Part shown: piece by piece, positions 50,832-59,175 of the stretch
Position numbering within the stretch: the stretch's first letter is position 1
Layout of the letters: the number at the start of each line of letters is the position of its first letter
DNA from: G051903925 sp051903925
GTDB taxonomy: Bacteria; Pseudomonadota; Alphaproteobacteria; Zavarziniales; Zavarziniaceae
DNA: 64,000 nucleotides
Reading direction: 5' to 3'
NCBI RefSeq assembly: GCF_051903925.1
Contig: NZ_CP173678.1
Coordinates: 248,001 to 312,000, forward strand
Translations under genes and position numbers: made by a program
The notes under the pieces: generated by a model
What the model saw: the letters and a program-made list of their open reading frames with translations, nothing else
Database searches by the model: none
Told to the model about the DNA's origin: nothing

Positions 50832-53678
50832 CTACGGACTGCCGGCGGCGGGTTGGACGGTCACGGTCCCGGCGCGATAGAGGCCGGTTATACCATCGGG
50901 TACGTCGACTTCGGTCGTGTAGCTCCGGTCCTCGACCGCGATCGTCAGGCGATAGCGCCCCGGTGCCAGCGGCTGGGCCGAGAAGCGGCCCGAGCGGTTG
51001 GTGAAGATGTCGACGGCAATTCCCTCGCCCTCCACCTCCGGCACCATGCGGCCGGCGGCCAGGGCGATCGGCTGGCCCGCCGGGTCCACCAGCGTGCCGA
51101 GCGCCGAAATGTTGCGGGCCGAGCCCACGCGGATATCGGTGCCGCTGCGATAGGCCGTCTGCACCAGCGGCCGCTGCGCCGGGCCCAGGTCATAGCCGGG
51201 CGGCAGATCCGTCACCTCCATCGGCAACGGTGTCACCACATAGGAGCCCAGGTCCGGAACGATGGCAGGCCCCAGGATGCCGGTGCGGGCGCGCGGGCCA
51301 TAGATCGAATTGTCGACCAGCACCTGCGAGTCCGGAATGCTCTCATGCGGGCGCACCAGCGCGAACGAATTGCCGATGGGCCGCCCCCAGCCCACCGTCC
51401 CGTCGGCAAAAGCCAGGGCGGTGCCGGCGCGAAGACGGGTCACCTCCGACGTCAGGCCATTGAGCGGGCGGTCGAGGACCACGTCATGGTCGAGGCCCAC
51501 CGTCACGCGGTCACCGGTATAGTCCAGGCTGCCGACGGCGGAATAGTCGTTGGGCGTCCGCTGCACGCCGACAGTGCCGGAAAAGCTGCCGACGCGGTCG
51601 GCAGTCGTATAGGTGTAGTCCAGGCGCGAGGTGCGCGAGAGCGTGTCGTGCCGGCCCCGGACCGATTGCCCCGGTGCGTCCAGGCGGACGTTGAATGTCA
51701 ACAGCGCGCGGGACTCGGCGGGCTCGTCCTGGTTCTCGAACCGCTCCAGCGACAGCGCCACGTTCACCCGGTCGAAGATGCTGCGCGAGACGAAGGCATT
51801 GACCGACCAGCGGTCATCCTCGCCCTGCTGGCCCCAGCCATAGCGGCCGCCGATGCTGCCGCGCAGGCCGAACGGCAGGGGCTGGGAATAGCGTGCCGCC
51901 GCCTCGTACTGCACGCTGTTGCGGCTACCCTCCGCCGCGGGCGAGCCGAACTCGTAGCCCAGGTAGTTGAAGCTGAGGTCCAGCTGACGGATGTCGGTCG
52001 GATCGACGCGAAAGCGCATGCGGTAGTTGGCGGTCAGCGCATAGTCGAGTTCGGAATCGACGGCGTCGCTGGCCGCCGCCTGCAGGTCGATCGTGCCAAA
52101 GGGACTGGCCCAGATGACGCTGGCGCCGCCCAGCCAGGCATCCCCGGTTGCCTGGCCATTGGCGCCCAACGTGATCTCGTTCGTCAGGCCATATCGATGG
52201 AAGAACGAGCCCACCGCCTCGGGGTCATAGCGGATCTGGCCGCTGCGCACGTCCGACGTGGCGCCGACCGCATAGCTGAACTCGCTCAAGCCCTCGTTCA
52301 GCAGCGTGTTATCGAAGAACGCCGAATACTCGATCGTCTGGATCTGGCCCAGGTCATTCTCGATCTGCAGAACGATGTCGTTCAGACCCTCGCCCAGCTG
52401 GAAGTCCCGCAGGTCATAGGGCCCCGCGGCCAGCGACAAGGTCTGGTAGATCTGGCCGTTCAGGAACACCGTGACCTGCGATGGCTGATCCAGGACGAAC
52501 TGGAAGCGGCCGGTCGGCCGAATGTTCGCATAGGGCTGCAGGTCGCCATAGCGCCGCTCGATCGCAATGCCACCCGCCGGCAGGAAGCCCTGGAAGTCGG
52601 TCGTCCCGTACATCAGGTCGCCCGCCGAGTAACGGATGACATTCTCGACATCGTCATAGAGCACGCGTGTGCGGCCACGCTCGACGCGGGGGTCCGACTC
52701 GTCGTTGAAGCGGCTTTCGTGCTCGATCACCACCTCTCCGATGCGGAAGGCGCCATCGATGCCGACGGTGGTGCGTCCCCGGCCTGGCGGCGTCACCTCC
52801 GACTTCTGGGTGAAGGTGGTTGCGGAGCGCAGGTTGATGTACCCGCTATAGGTCGACGGCCCGAACGTCGCCTCGTCCGGACCGACGCGGTTGCGCTGGC
52901 CCAGAACCGTTACGGTCCGTTGCGTCGCCTCCAGGGCGATCCGCAACTCGACCAACCCCTGGTCGAATTCGACGGCCAGGCCTGCCGCTCGGAAGGCCTC
53001 GATCGGGGCGAACCCGTCGTCGACGGCGATCGCATTCAGACCATCGATCACGCCGGGGATCACGATGGGGGTCAGCAGTTCCACGATCCGGTCGCGCGGC
53101 AGCAGGACCTCGTCCCCGCCCTGGATGCGGACCGAGCCATCCCCCAGGTAAAGGCCGCCGATGCGGATCGGCACGGTCAGGGCAAAGGCCCGGCGCTGCG
53201 CCAGGGTCTTGGCCGCCAGGTCGCCCGGCACCTCGGCCGCCTTCAGCGGCGCCGGCAGTCGCGGCGGCGGCGGACTGATCGCTGCGGTCACAGGAACCGT
53301 TCGCCCCGGGGCGGCATCGCGCGGCGTCAAGTCAAGCACGAAGCGCGAATCGAGCCATACCGCGTTGACCGCAAGGGCCCGGTCCAGATCGAATTCGAAC
53401 TGTCTGCGGTCGCCGGTGAAGCGGACATTGGAGACGAAGCCCGGCAACCGGCGCACGATCTCCAGCACGTCGCCGTCCATCGCGCGATCGAACGCGACGC
53501 GCAGTCGGCCGCCGTCAATATCGGCGGTCGCGCCAACGCCGCGCGGAAACTCGAAGACCATGCGTGCGCGTTCGCCATGGATGGCCGCGCGCGTCCGCAC
53601 GGCTTCGGCCGCGACGGGCGACGTCGCGACCAGCAGAGCGCAGATTGCCGCCGTCGTCCGGCGGACATGCCGCCTCAC
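50832..53678 (-). CDS. Outer-membrane usher of a Csu/SCPU pilus, with extra N-terminal AMIN-like domain
   Basis: 948 aa. Signal peptide ends near VAA. Residues about 25-120 form a beta-rich domain of AMIN-like pattern (RMVFEF, LRVAFDRA, FEFDLDRA, FVLDLTPRD) not found in classical ushers; an N-terminal periplasmic domain and a large beta-barrel with plug (about 280-800) follow, then C-terminal domains (GRFSAQPLAPGRYRLTI). GTG start at 53678 with G-rich SD; a GTG at 53687 is possible. It secretes and assembles pilins. Confidence 0.83.
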   Translation of the reverse strand: MRRHVRRTTAAICALLVATSPVAAEAVRTRAAIHGERARMVFEFPRGVGATADIDGGRLRVAFDRAMDGDVLEIVRRLPGFVSNVRFTGDRRQFEFDLDRALAVNAVWLDSRFVLDLTPRDAAPGRTVPVTAAISPPPPRLPAPLKAAEVPGDLAAKTLAQRRAFALTVPIRIGGLYLGDGSVRIQGGDEVLLPRDRIVELLTPIVIPGVIDGLNAIAVDDGFAPIEAFRAAGLAVEFDQGLVELRIALEATQRTVTVLGQRNRVGPDEATFGPSTYSGYINLRSATTFTQKSEVTPPGRGRTTVGIDGAFRIGEVVIEHESRFNDESDPRVERGRTRVLYDDVENVIRYSAGDLMYGTTDFQGFLPAGGIAIERRYGDLQPYANIRPTGRFQFVLDQPSQVTVFLNGQIYQTLSLAAGPYDLRDFQLGEGLNDIVLQIENDLGQIQTIEYSAFFDNTLLNEGLSEFSYAVGATSDVRSGQIRYDPEAVGSFFHRYGLTNEITLGANGQATGDAWLGGASVIWASPFGTIDLQAAASDAVDSELDYALTANYRMRFRVDPTDIRQLDLSFNYLGYEFGSPAAEGSRNSVQYEAAARYSQPLPFGLRGSIGGRYGWGQQGEDDRWSVNAFVSRSIFDRVNVALSLERFENQDEPAESRALLTFNVRLDAPGQSVRGRHDTLSRTSRLDYTYTTADRVGSFSGTVGVQRTPNDYSAVGSLDYTGDRVTVGLDHDVVLDRPLNGLTSEVTRLRAGTALAFADGTVGWGRPIGNSFALVRPHESIPDSQVLVDNSIYGPRARTGILGPAIVPDLGSYVVTPLPMEVTDLPPGYDLGPAQRPLVQTAYRSGTDIRVGSARNISALGTLVDPAGQPIALAAGRMVPEVEGEGIAVDIFTNRSGRFSAQPLAPGRYRLTIAVEDRSYTTEVDVPDGITGLYRAGTVTVQPAAGSP

Positions 53679-53746
53679 CTTGAACACTCCCCCCGCATCG
53701 TGGCCGCAGGGACCACAGTTCGCTGCCTTCAGGTCCGCCGCCCCCC

Positions 53747-54502
53747 TCAGGGGCCTGTCATGGTGGCGCTGACGGTTCCCGTGCCGACGGACTTCGACAC
53801 CGGTACGACCGCGCGGCGCGTGACACCGGGTGGGATCGCCGTTTCGCCCAGCGCGTCGATCAGGTCGCGCGACGGCACCTCGACCTCGGCTCCGCCGCCG
53901 CTGATCCGCATGCTCCGGCTGGTGATCGTGCCGTATCCGTTACCGGAATTCTCGATCACGATCGCAGCGCCCGGGCGGCCATCGGGAAGCGTCGTGCCCG
54001 ATGCCTCGACGATCCGCAGGTTGGCCGTCGCGTTCTGGGGCGAGACCCAGACCGCGACGTTGAAATTGAACAGGAACTGCACGCCCGTGAACTGGTCCGG
54101 GAACTGCACCGGCAGCTGCTGGACGCTCATCGTGAACGGTGTCGACTTGTCGACCCCTTCGCCCACGTACTGGATGCGGAAGACCTGGCTCTTGCCGCCA
54201 GGAACGCGGGCCTGAAGCGGAAAGACGATGAACTGGTCGTCCGCCGGGGTCGACGCGACCGTGCCGTCGGGATTCTGTGACCGCTGGGACGCCACGAGTT
54301 CGATGGCGATTTCCGCCTCTCCCGTGTTCCGGATCGTGATCTGCGACTGACTGCGTGCGCCGACGGTCTCAAGATCGACCAGGACGGGTGACACCTCGAT
54401 CGCGTGCGCCGATCGCATGCCGGCGATGCCAACCGCCAACAGCCCAAGGACCATGGCGAACCGGGCCATGCCCCGGACCAGCGTCGAAGCCGATTTCGTC
54501 AC
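53747..54502 (-). CDS. Periplasmic pilus chaperone (Csu/SCPU type)
   Basis: 251 aa. Signal peptide ends AHA before IEVSPVLVDL. Two Ig-like domains of the PapD fold: the start strand IEVSPVLVDL, the FPLQARVPGGKSQVFRIQYVG segment (F1-G1 region and conserved basic residue) and the C-terminal Ig domain. It caps pilin subunits for the usher. GTG at 54502 with GAGGGGG was chosen; ATGs at 54532 and 54469 are alternatives. Confidence 0.85.
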   Translation of the reverse strand: MTKSASTLVRGMARFAMVLGLLAVGIAGMRSAHAIEVSPVLVDLETVGARSQSQITIRNTGEAEIAIELVASQRSQNPDGTVASTPADDQFIVFPLQARVPGGKSQVFRIQYVGEGVDKSTPFTMSVQQLPVQFPDQFTGVQFLFNFNVAVWVSPQNATANLRIVEASGTTLPDGRPGAAIVIENSGNGYGTITSRSMRISGGGAEVEVPSRDLIDALGETAIPPGVTRRAVVPVSKSVGTGTVSATMTGP

Positions 54503-54668
54503 GTGCGTCCCCCTCAACACAACCGCGAACATGGATATTCCCTCGGCCGCTACATGAACATGGCGGCCGATCCAATTGCAAGCACACATCGATCTGGTTC
54601 GCAGTGCCGCCCGGCTGCCGTCGCGGCTCCAGCCATGCGCGTCCCGTTGTCCACGCAAAGCGGGCACT

Positions 54669-55256
54669 TCAGGGCCCGGCGTCGGGCTCCGAAATCGGCA
54701 GCGGGACCACGCTGATCGTGACCTCGTCGCGGTAACTGTCACCCGCATAAAGGTCGCTGCGACCGACCCAGCGGATCAGGAACGTGTATGTCACCTGTCC
54801 GAATTGCGGGGTGAAGACTTCGCCGCCGCGCACCGCGATCTCCTGCCCCGCGAGGTCAGGTCCATCGAACGCGACCAGGAACTCGCCACTTGGCACGAGA
54901 AGGTTGCGCCAGCCAAACTCATAATCCAGACGCTTGTGGATGTCGGACTCGGTCGGCGAATCGCCGAGCGTCAGTCCGCCATTCTTCGACTTCACATTGA
55001 CGCGGTAGAGCGAATTGCAAGTGAGCTGAACGGTCGCCTCGCCGTCATACTCGTTGACGCCACCCAGCGTCAGGTCGCCCAGATTGATGACCGAGGGCGC
55101 CGCGACGCCGCCGTCGACCTTGAATTCGCACAGGCTTGGCACCTGGCCCAGGATATGGACCTGTGCCTCTCCGACACCCAGCGGACCGACAGACTGCTGC
55201 GCCGCGGCCCCTGCGGAGTACAACGCAATCATCGTGGCAATGGCGATGCGCACCAT
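54669..55256 (-). CDS. Minor pilin of the spore coat U family
   Basis: 195 aa. Signal peptide of about 19 residues (GAAA then Q). Cysteines in SLCEFKV and QLTCNSLYRV form the expected disulphide pair of the SCPU fold; C-terminal YRDEVTISVVPL is the closing strand. ATG at 55256 with AGGTG upstream. Second structural gene of the operon, after the major-type pilin by 83 bases. Likely CsuA/B-like minor subunit. Confidence 0.78.
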   Translation of the reverse strand: MVRIAIATMIALYSAGAAAQQSVGPLGVGEAQVHILGQVPSLCEFKVDGGVAAPSVINLGDLTLGGVNEYDGEATVQLTCNSLYRVNVKSKNGGLTLGDSPTESDIHKRLDYEFGWRNLLVPSGEFLVAFDGPDLAGQEIAVRGGEVFTPQFGQVTYTFLIRWVGRSDLYAGDSYRDEVTISVVPLPISEPDAGP

Positions 55257-55339
55257 GCTGTCACCTGCCTGTCGCGGTAGAAACGGAACCGGGGGGATCG
55301 AAGTCCCCCCGGTCCACCGACCCGATTTCGCCGGGACGA

Positions 55340-55891
55340 TTACGAGCCGAACGGCGCGAAATCGAACGTAACGGTGATCGTGTCTTCGTAGTTGCCGGGC
55401 ACCTTGTCCGCGATGTCGGCCGGGTTGATCGACACGGCGGCCTTCACGGTGTAGGGCGCGTTGTAGACCGGCGGATAGGTGAACGCCGCGCCGCCCGGAG
55501 CGCCATCACCCGCACCCGGATAGTAGGTGTGGCCGACCGGCTGGTCGATCGTCACCAGCGCATGCCCATTCCAGCCGAAGCCGTACGGGATCAGGTTGGC
55601 ATTGGCCGGGAAGCCCGACGGAACGGTGGCGGTCGTGTACAGGCCGCCGTACTGCGACTTGAACGACTCCTGGTAGGGCGCGTTGCAGGTGATGGTCAGC
55701 GGGATCTCCGCATTCTTCGCGGAACCCGTGTTCAGCACGCCCAGGTCGATCACGGCGCCGCCGTTCGGAACATCGAGGACGCACTTCGCCTCGATCTTGC
55801 CGATGATCTTCACGTTGGCGGTGTCGTCGGCCAGCGCCGAGCCAGCCGTCAGGGCCAGGGCGGCAACGCCCAGCATAGCAATACGGATCAT
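55340..55891 (-). CDS. Spore coat U-family pilin, probable major subunit
   Basis: 183 aa with a signal peptide ending near ALA. Cysteines in AKCVLDVP and ITCNAPYQ, a Gly/Pro/Tyr-rich middle, and the closing strand NYEDTITVTFDF mark an SCPU pilin. Very strong ribosome site AAGGAGGT five bases before the ATG at 55891, fitting an abundant subunit. First gene after the long leader. Exported, assembled by the adjacent chaperone and usher. Confidence 0.82.
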   Translation of the reverse strand: MIRIAMLGVAALALTAGSALADDTANVKIIGKIEAKCVLDVPNGGAVIDLGVLNTGSAKNAEIPLTITCNAPYQESFKSQYGGLYTTATVPSGFPANANLIPYGFGWNGHALVTIDQPVGHTYYPGAGDGAPGGAAFTYPPVYNAPYTVKAAVSINPADIADKVPGNYEDTITVTFDFAPFGS

Positions 55892-56426
55892 GTGAACCTC
55901 CTTAGGGTTTGAAACTCTCATGTGCAGTACCGCGGATTTTTTTTGAGCGGGCCCTTGAGGACCTCACCCGGTTGGGAGCGGCTTCCCTTCCGATGCACGG
56001 CAAGCTAGCGAAACCCTGCGCCGCTTGCAATGACCTTTTAATAGAAATTTAGCAATCGATCTCGCGATGCCGCATGCAGGGATTAAGCATGCATGTTCGA
56101 TCTGATTGATGCGGAAATCCCAAGGTGCGAGATTTTCCCGAAATTGTGCACCGCACACAAATGATACTCGGGCCACTTTTGGACTGGATGGCCAAATTCC
56201 TGGCACGGGTGGGCCACAGGACTGTATCGCAGACAGACAAAGTGTCTGCTTGCGGACAGTCCTGTCGACAATAACTAGATGAAACGAGATTTAGCGCCCG
56301 CGCATAAAACCCGCCAGGAACACCCTAAACGGGAAATGCAGCGGAGCGCCGGGAACCGGCACTGCCGCTATGGTTGCGACGGGCGTCTCCGCGGAGCGGG
56401 ATGCCCAGGCGATCGGGCGCCCGCCG
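55892..56426. other. 535-base regulatory leader upstream of the pilin
   Basis: AT-rich for this genome. It contains an eight-T run at 55933-55940, GCATGC repeats around 56070-56095, a TTGTG-N7-CACAA dyad at 56144-56160 and the 50-bp dyad at 56216-56265. Short open frames here show no coding character. The pilus promoter is expected within it. Confidence 0.55.
56216..56265. promoter_or_regulatory. Nested 50-bp dyad symmetry in the pilus leader
   Basis: Outer arms ACAGGACTG (56216-56224) and CAGTCCTGT (56257-56265) enclose inner arms CAGACA and TGTCTG (56234-56248, loop AAG); a CGCA element recurs in the intervening parts. A small GACAG-TC-CTGTC dyad also lies at 56255-56266. It could be an operator array or a long RNA hairpin; no T-tract adjoins. 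Confidence 0.55.
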
Positions 56427-57116
56427 TCAGAGCGGCTCGACGTTGACGCGGATGGTCTGGACAACCTGCGCCAGCTGGCCCGCGCTCAGGCCCTGCGCCT
56501 TGACCAGGAGGTCGCTGCGCGCGGCGTTGAACGCCGGGCTCTGACCCAGCATCAGCTGGCCGGTGCGGTCGGCATTGAAGATCTTCCCCCCGAACTGGAA
56601 TTGCAGGCTCGCTGCATCCGGGAGCGACTGTGCGTCGAAGTTCAGGCGCACGATGTGATCGACGTTACATTCATGGCTGAAGGTTGCAACGCGCACGAAG
56701 TCGGCGCCCGCAGCGCCCGACCCCACATTGCTGAGGTCGAGCTCGCAGCGGACGGGAACATAGCCGCTGATCTGCAGGGTCGTGCTGCTGGCCTGCGCCG
56801 CCTCGGCCACGCGGGGCGACGGCAGGATGCTGCTGAGCCCGACCATGCAGGCCATCATGATCGCAGAGGCCCGTCCCAGCCATTGGCGGGCGAGCATGGC
56901 CTGGAGGTCGAGGCGCGAGATCGCCCCCATGTCGACCAGGATCTCGCCCAGGCGCCCGCCCTCGGTCGCCTGGCGGGCCAGCGCCTCGTCCAGCACGGCG
57001 CGACTCACGCGGCCACGCTTGAGGACCATCTGGCCGAGCTTGGACACGCGGCGCCGACGATCCGCCAGCACTGCGCGAAAGCCCGAACGCTCCAGTCCCA
57101 TTGCCGGAGACGCCAT
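56427..57116 (-). CDS. MshEN-like c-di-GMP-binding domain joined to a pilin-like domain
   Basis: 229 aa, head of the pilus locus. Residues 26-49 and 55-78 are two 24-residue repeats of the pattern (K/R)LG-x6-G-x6-L-x3-L-x2-Q with a five-residue spacer, exactly the MshEN c-di-GMP motif. One hydrophobic segment (about 83-98) and an AEAAQA-like cleavage region follow, then a beta-rich domain with cysteines at 124 and in FSHEC, like an SCPU subunit. The ATG at 57116 has AAGGGGG upstream. An internal start at Met87/88 could give an ordinary exported pilin. Function is inferred. Confidence 0.72.
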   Translation of the reverse strand: MASPAMGLERSGFRAVLADRRRRVSKLGQMVLKRGRVSRAVLDEALARQATEGGRLGEILVDMGAISRLDLQAMLARQWLGRASAIMMACMVGLSSILPSPRVAEAAQASSTTLQISGYVPVRCELDLSNVGSGAAGADFVRVATFSHECNVDHIVRLNFDAQSLPDAASLQFQFGGKIFNADRTGQLMLGQSPAFNAARSDLLVKAQGLSAGQLAQVVQTIRVNVEPL

Positions 57117-57275
57117 GACACAACCCCCTTTAGAACTTCGGCCCGCGCGCGCCGGACGGTATCGATCCCGCGAGGCAAAGCCTGTATAGCATGCAATCCC
57201 CACGACGCGCAGCATTCAACACGATCTTTCGGCGGTGACGGCTTTCCTTGGATCTGCACGCTATCAACCCTGGAT

Positions 57276-57289
57276 CGTTAACGTTAACG
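57276..57289. promoter_or_regulatory. 14-bp perfect palindrome in the divergent promoter
   Basis: CGTTAACGTTAACG lies between the MshEN-pilin gene (minus) and the parvulin gene (plus). It is a likely operator; GTTAAC is rare in such a GC-rich genome and recurs in the hairpin at 49757-49783. Confidence 0.45.
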
Positions 57290-57347
57290 TGTCGCGGCGG
57301 TACGCTGGTCTCGGCCAGCTCCAATAAAACGGATCAGAGGTTGTCAA

Positions 57348-58319
57348 ATGATGAGCAGCGCGCGTCGACGGACTCTGGCCTGGGTCGCTCTCCTGCTTGG
57401 CTCCTCGGCCCTGGGCGCGACCCTGCCCGCGGCGGCAGAGACGCCGGCCGCGGCGTCGCCCGCCGCCGCCAGCCCGGCCCCGGCAGCGGCCGCGGAAGCC
57501 GCTGCGCCCACGCCGGCGCCGATCCCCGAGGACGCGGTCCTGGCCGTGGTCGATGGCGTCGAGCTGCGGCGCGCGGACCTGGAACTGGCACGGGAGCAGC
57601 TGCAGAGCGTGCTGCGCCAGGCCCCGTTCGAGTCGGTGGCGTGGATGCTGATGGACAAGCTGACCGATACGCTGCTGGCGGCCCGCGCAGCCGAGCAGGC
57701 CGGCCTAGACAAGGATCCGGCCACGGCGGCGCGCCTGGCCTACTTCCGGAACCGTGTCCTGGAACAGGCCAGCAAGAACCACGCGGCAGACGCGGCGGAA
57801 ACGGAAGACGGCCTGCGGGCGGCCTATGACCGCCTGGTCGCGACCTGGCCGGAGCAGCCCCGCCTGGACGCCGACCACATCCTGGTGGCCAGCGAGGAGG
57901 AGGCCCGGGCCATCATTGCCGAGCTGGCGGCGGGTGCCGATTTCGCCACCCTGGCCAAGGACAAGTCGATAGACAAGGGCGCCCCCGGCGGCGCCCTGGG
58001 CAAGTTCGTGGCAGGACAGATGGTGGAACCGTTCTGGACAGGTGCCCTGGCGATCGCGCCTGGCAGCGTGGGCAAGGACCCGGTCAGGAGTCGCTTCGGC
58101 TGGCATGTCATCCGCGTCAACGCGCGCGATGTCCTGCCGCCGCCCAGCTACGAGGAAGCCCTGCCGCAACTGAAGCAGCAGGTCCGCCAGGCGGCCGCGG
58201 CGACGTTCGGCGCGGACCTGCGTGCGGCGGCGAAGATCGAGATCCGCAACGACGTGCTGACGCCGCCGCCTGCCGATGCCGTGGCGGGCCAGGCGGCACC
58301 GGCCACCCCCGTGCAATAG
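57348..58319 (+). CDS. Exported peptidyl-prolyl isomerase (PpiC/SurA parvulin type)
   Basis: 323 aa. Signal peptide followed by an Ala/Pro-rich linker (about 25-60), a helical chaperone-like part, and a parvulin domain at about 175-265: DADHILVASEEEAR, GAPGGALGKF, GQMVEPF, FGWHVIRV. It folds periplasmic or outer-membrane proteins. Divergent from the MshEN-pilin gene; it may assist the pilus or general envelope assembly (inference). Confidence 0.88.
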   Translation: MMSSARRRTLAWVALLLGSSALGATLPAAAETPAAASPAAASPAPAAAAEAAAPTPAPIPEDAVLAVVDGVELRRADLELAREQLQSVLRQAPFESVAWMLMDKLTDTLLAARAAEQAGLDKDPATAARLAYFRNRVLEQASKNHAADAAETEDGLRAAYDRLVATWPEQPRLDADHILVASEEEARAIIAELAAGADFATLAKDKSIDKGAPGGALGKFVAGQMVEPFWTGALAIAPGSVGKDPVRSRFGWHVIRVNARDVLPPPSYEEALPQLKQQVRQAAAATFGADLRAAAKIEIRNDVLTPPPADAVAGQAAPATPVQ

Positions 58320-58398
58320 GCGCGGGGGCCGCCCTTGGGGCCTGCCTCCTGAGGTTTGGCCCTGGGTTCCGGCCCTTGGCCGGTCCCGGGGCCGGCCC

Positions 58399-58725
58399 TC
58401 AGATCGGCATGCGCATGATTTCCTGATAGGCCTGGATGACGCGGTCGCGCACGGCGACGACGGTCTGCAGCGTGGTTTCGGCCTCTGTCACCGCTGTCAC
58501 CACGTTGACGATGTCGGCGCGGCCGGCGGCCGCCTGCACGCTCTGCTGCTCGGCGCTGCGGCTCGTCGCGATGGCATCCTGGACCTGCGCCTTCAGGAAG
58601 CCGGCAAAGCCAGCCTCGCCGGTCTCGCCCTGGGGCCGGGGCGCCTGGGCCGCGGCGTCGGCCGCGCGGGTCAGCGCCTGGGAATAGGCGCCGGCCGCCT
58701 GGGAAGCGATCGCGTCGAAGGCCAT
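58399..58725 (-). CDS. fliE: Flagellar hook-basal body protein FliE
   Basis: 108 aa. The C-terminal half EAETTLQTVVAVRDRVIQAYQEIMRMPI is the FliE signature. It joins the MS ring to the rod and is exported by the flagellar type III system. Follows flgC by 11 bases. It closes a flgB-flgC-fliE cluster and is convergent with the parvulin gene. Confidence 0.93.
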   Translation of the reverse strand: MAFDAIASQAAGAYSQALTRAADAAAQAPRPQGETGEAGFAGFLKAQVQDAIATSRSAEQQSVQAAAGRADIVNVVTAVTEAETTLQTVVAVRDRVIQAYQEIMRMPI

Positions 58726-58736
58726 GGGCTTCGTCC

Positions 58737-59150
58737 TCAGGTCTTGAGCAGGTCGACGGTGCGGGCCAGCATCTTGCGCGCCGTCTCGATCACCGTGAGG
58801 TTCGCTTCATAGGCGCGCTGGGCCTCGCGCATGTCCATCGACTCCACCATCGGCTCGACATTGGGCAGGCGGACATAACCCTGCGCATTGGCGGCCGGAT
58901 GGCCGGGCTCGTAGCGCAGGCGGAAGTCGCTGGTATCCTCCGCCACTTCCGCCACCTTCACCGTGGCGACGCCGGTCTGGCGATCCAGGGTTTCCTGGAA
59001 GCTGATCGTCTTGCGCCGATAGGGATCCTCGTCCGGCGAGACGCCGATCGAATTGGCATTGGCCAGGTTCTCGGCCACGACGCGCATGCGCAGGCTTTGC
59101 GCGCGCAGGCCGCTGGCCGAAACCATCATCGAGTCGTAGAGGTCGCTCAT
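58737..59150 (-). CDS. flgC: Flagellar basal-body rod protein FlgC
   Basis: 137 aa. N-terminal LRVVAENLANANS (rod motif) and C-terminal GYVRLPNVEPMVESMDMREAQRAYEANLTVIETARKML are both standard. Forms the proximal rod with FlgB and FlgF. Separated from flgB by 25 bases. Confidence 0.95.
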   Translation of the reverse strand: MSDLYDSMMVSASGLRAQSLRMRVVAENLANANSIGVSPDEDPYRRKTISFQETLDRQTGVATVKVAEVAEDTSDFRLRYEPGHPAANAQGYVRLPNVEPMVESMDMREAQRAYEANLTVIETARKMLARTVDLLKT

Positions 59151-59175
59151 CCGGCGTCTCCTTGGCCAGGCGGCC

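Noticed and set aside
50853..54215. A 1120-codon open frame on the plus strand opposite the usher and chaperone
   Set aside because: It is an antisense shadow; the minus-strand frames have clear family motifs and signal peptides, while this one is His/Arg/Gln-rich low-complexity sequence.
55933..55940. Eight-T run upstream of the pilin as a terminator tail
   Set aside because: No stable hairpin precedes it on the plus strand, and on the transcribed minus strand it is an A-run in the mRNA leader.
56144..56160. TTGTG-N7-CACAA dyad as a possible CRP site, given a cyclase gene in the window
   Set aside because: The spacer and half-sites differ from the CRP consensus TGTGA-N6-TCACA, and no CRP gene is in the window.
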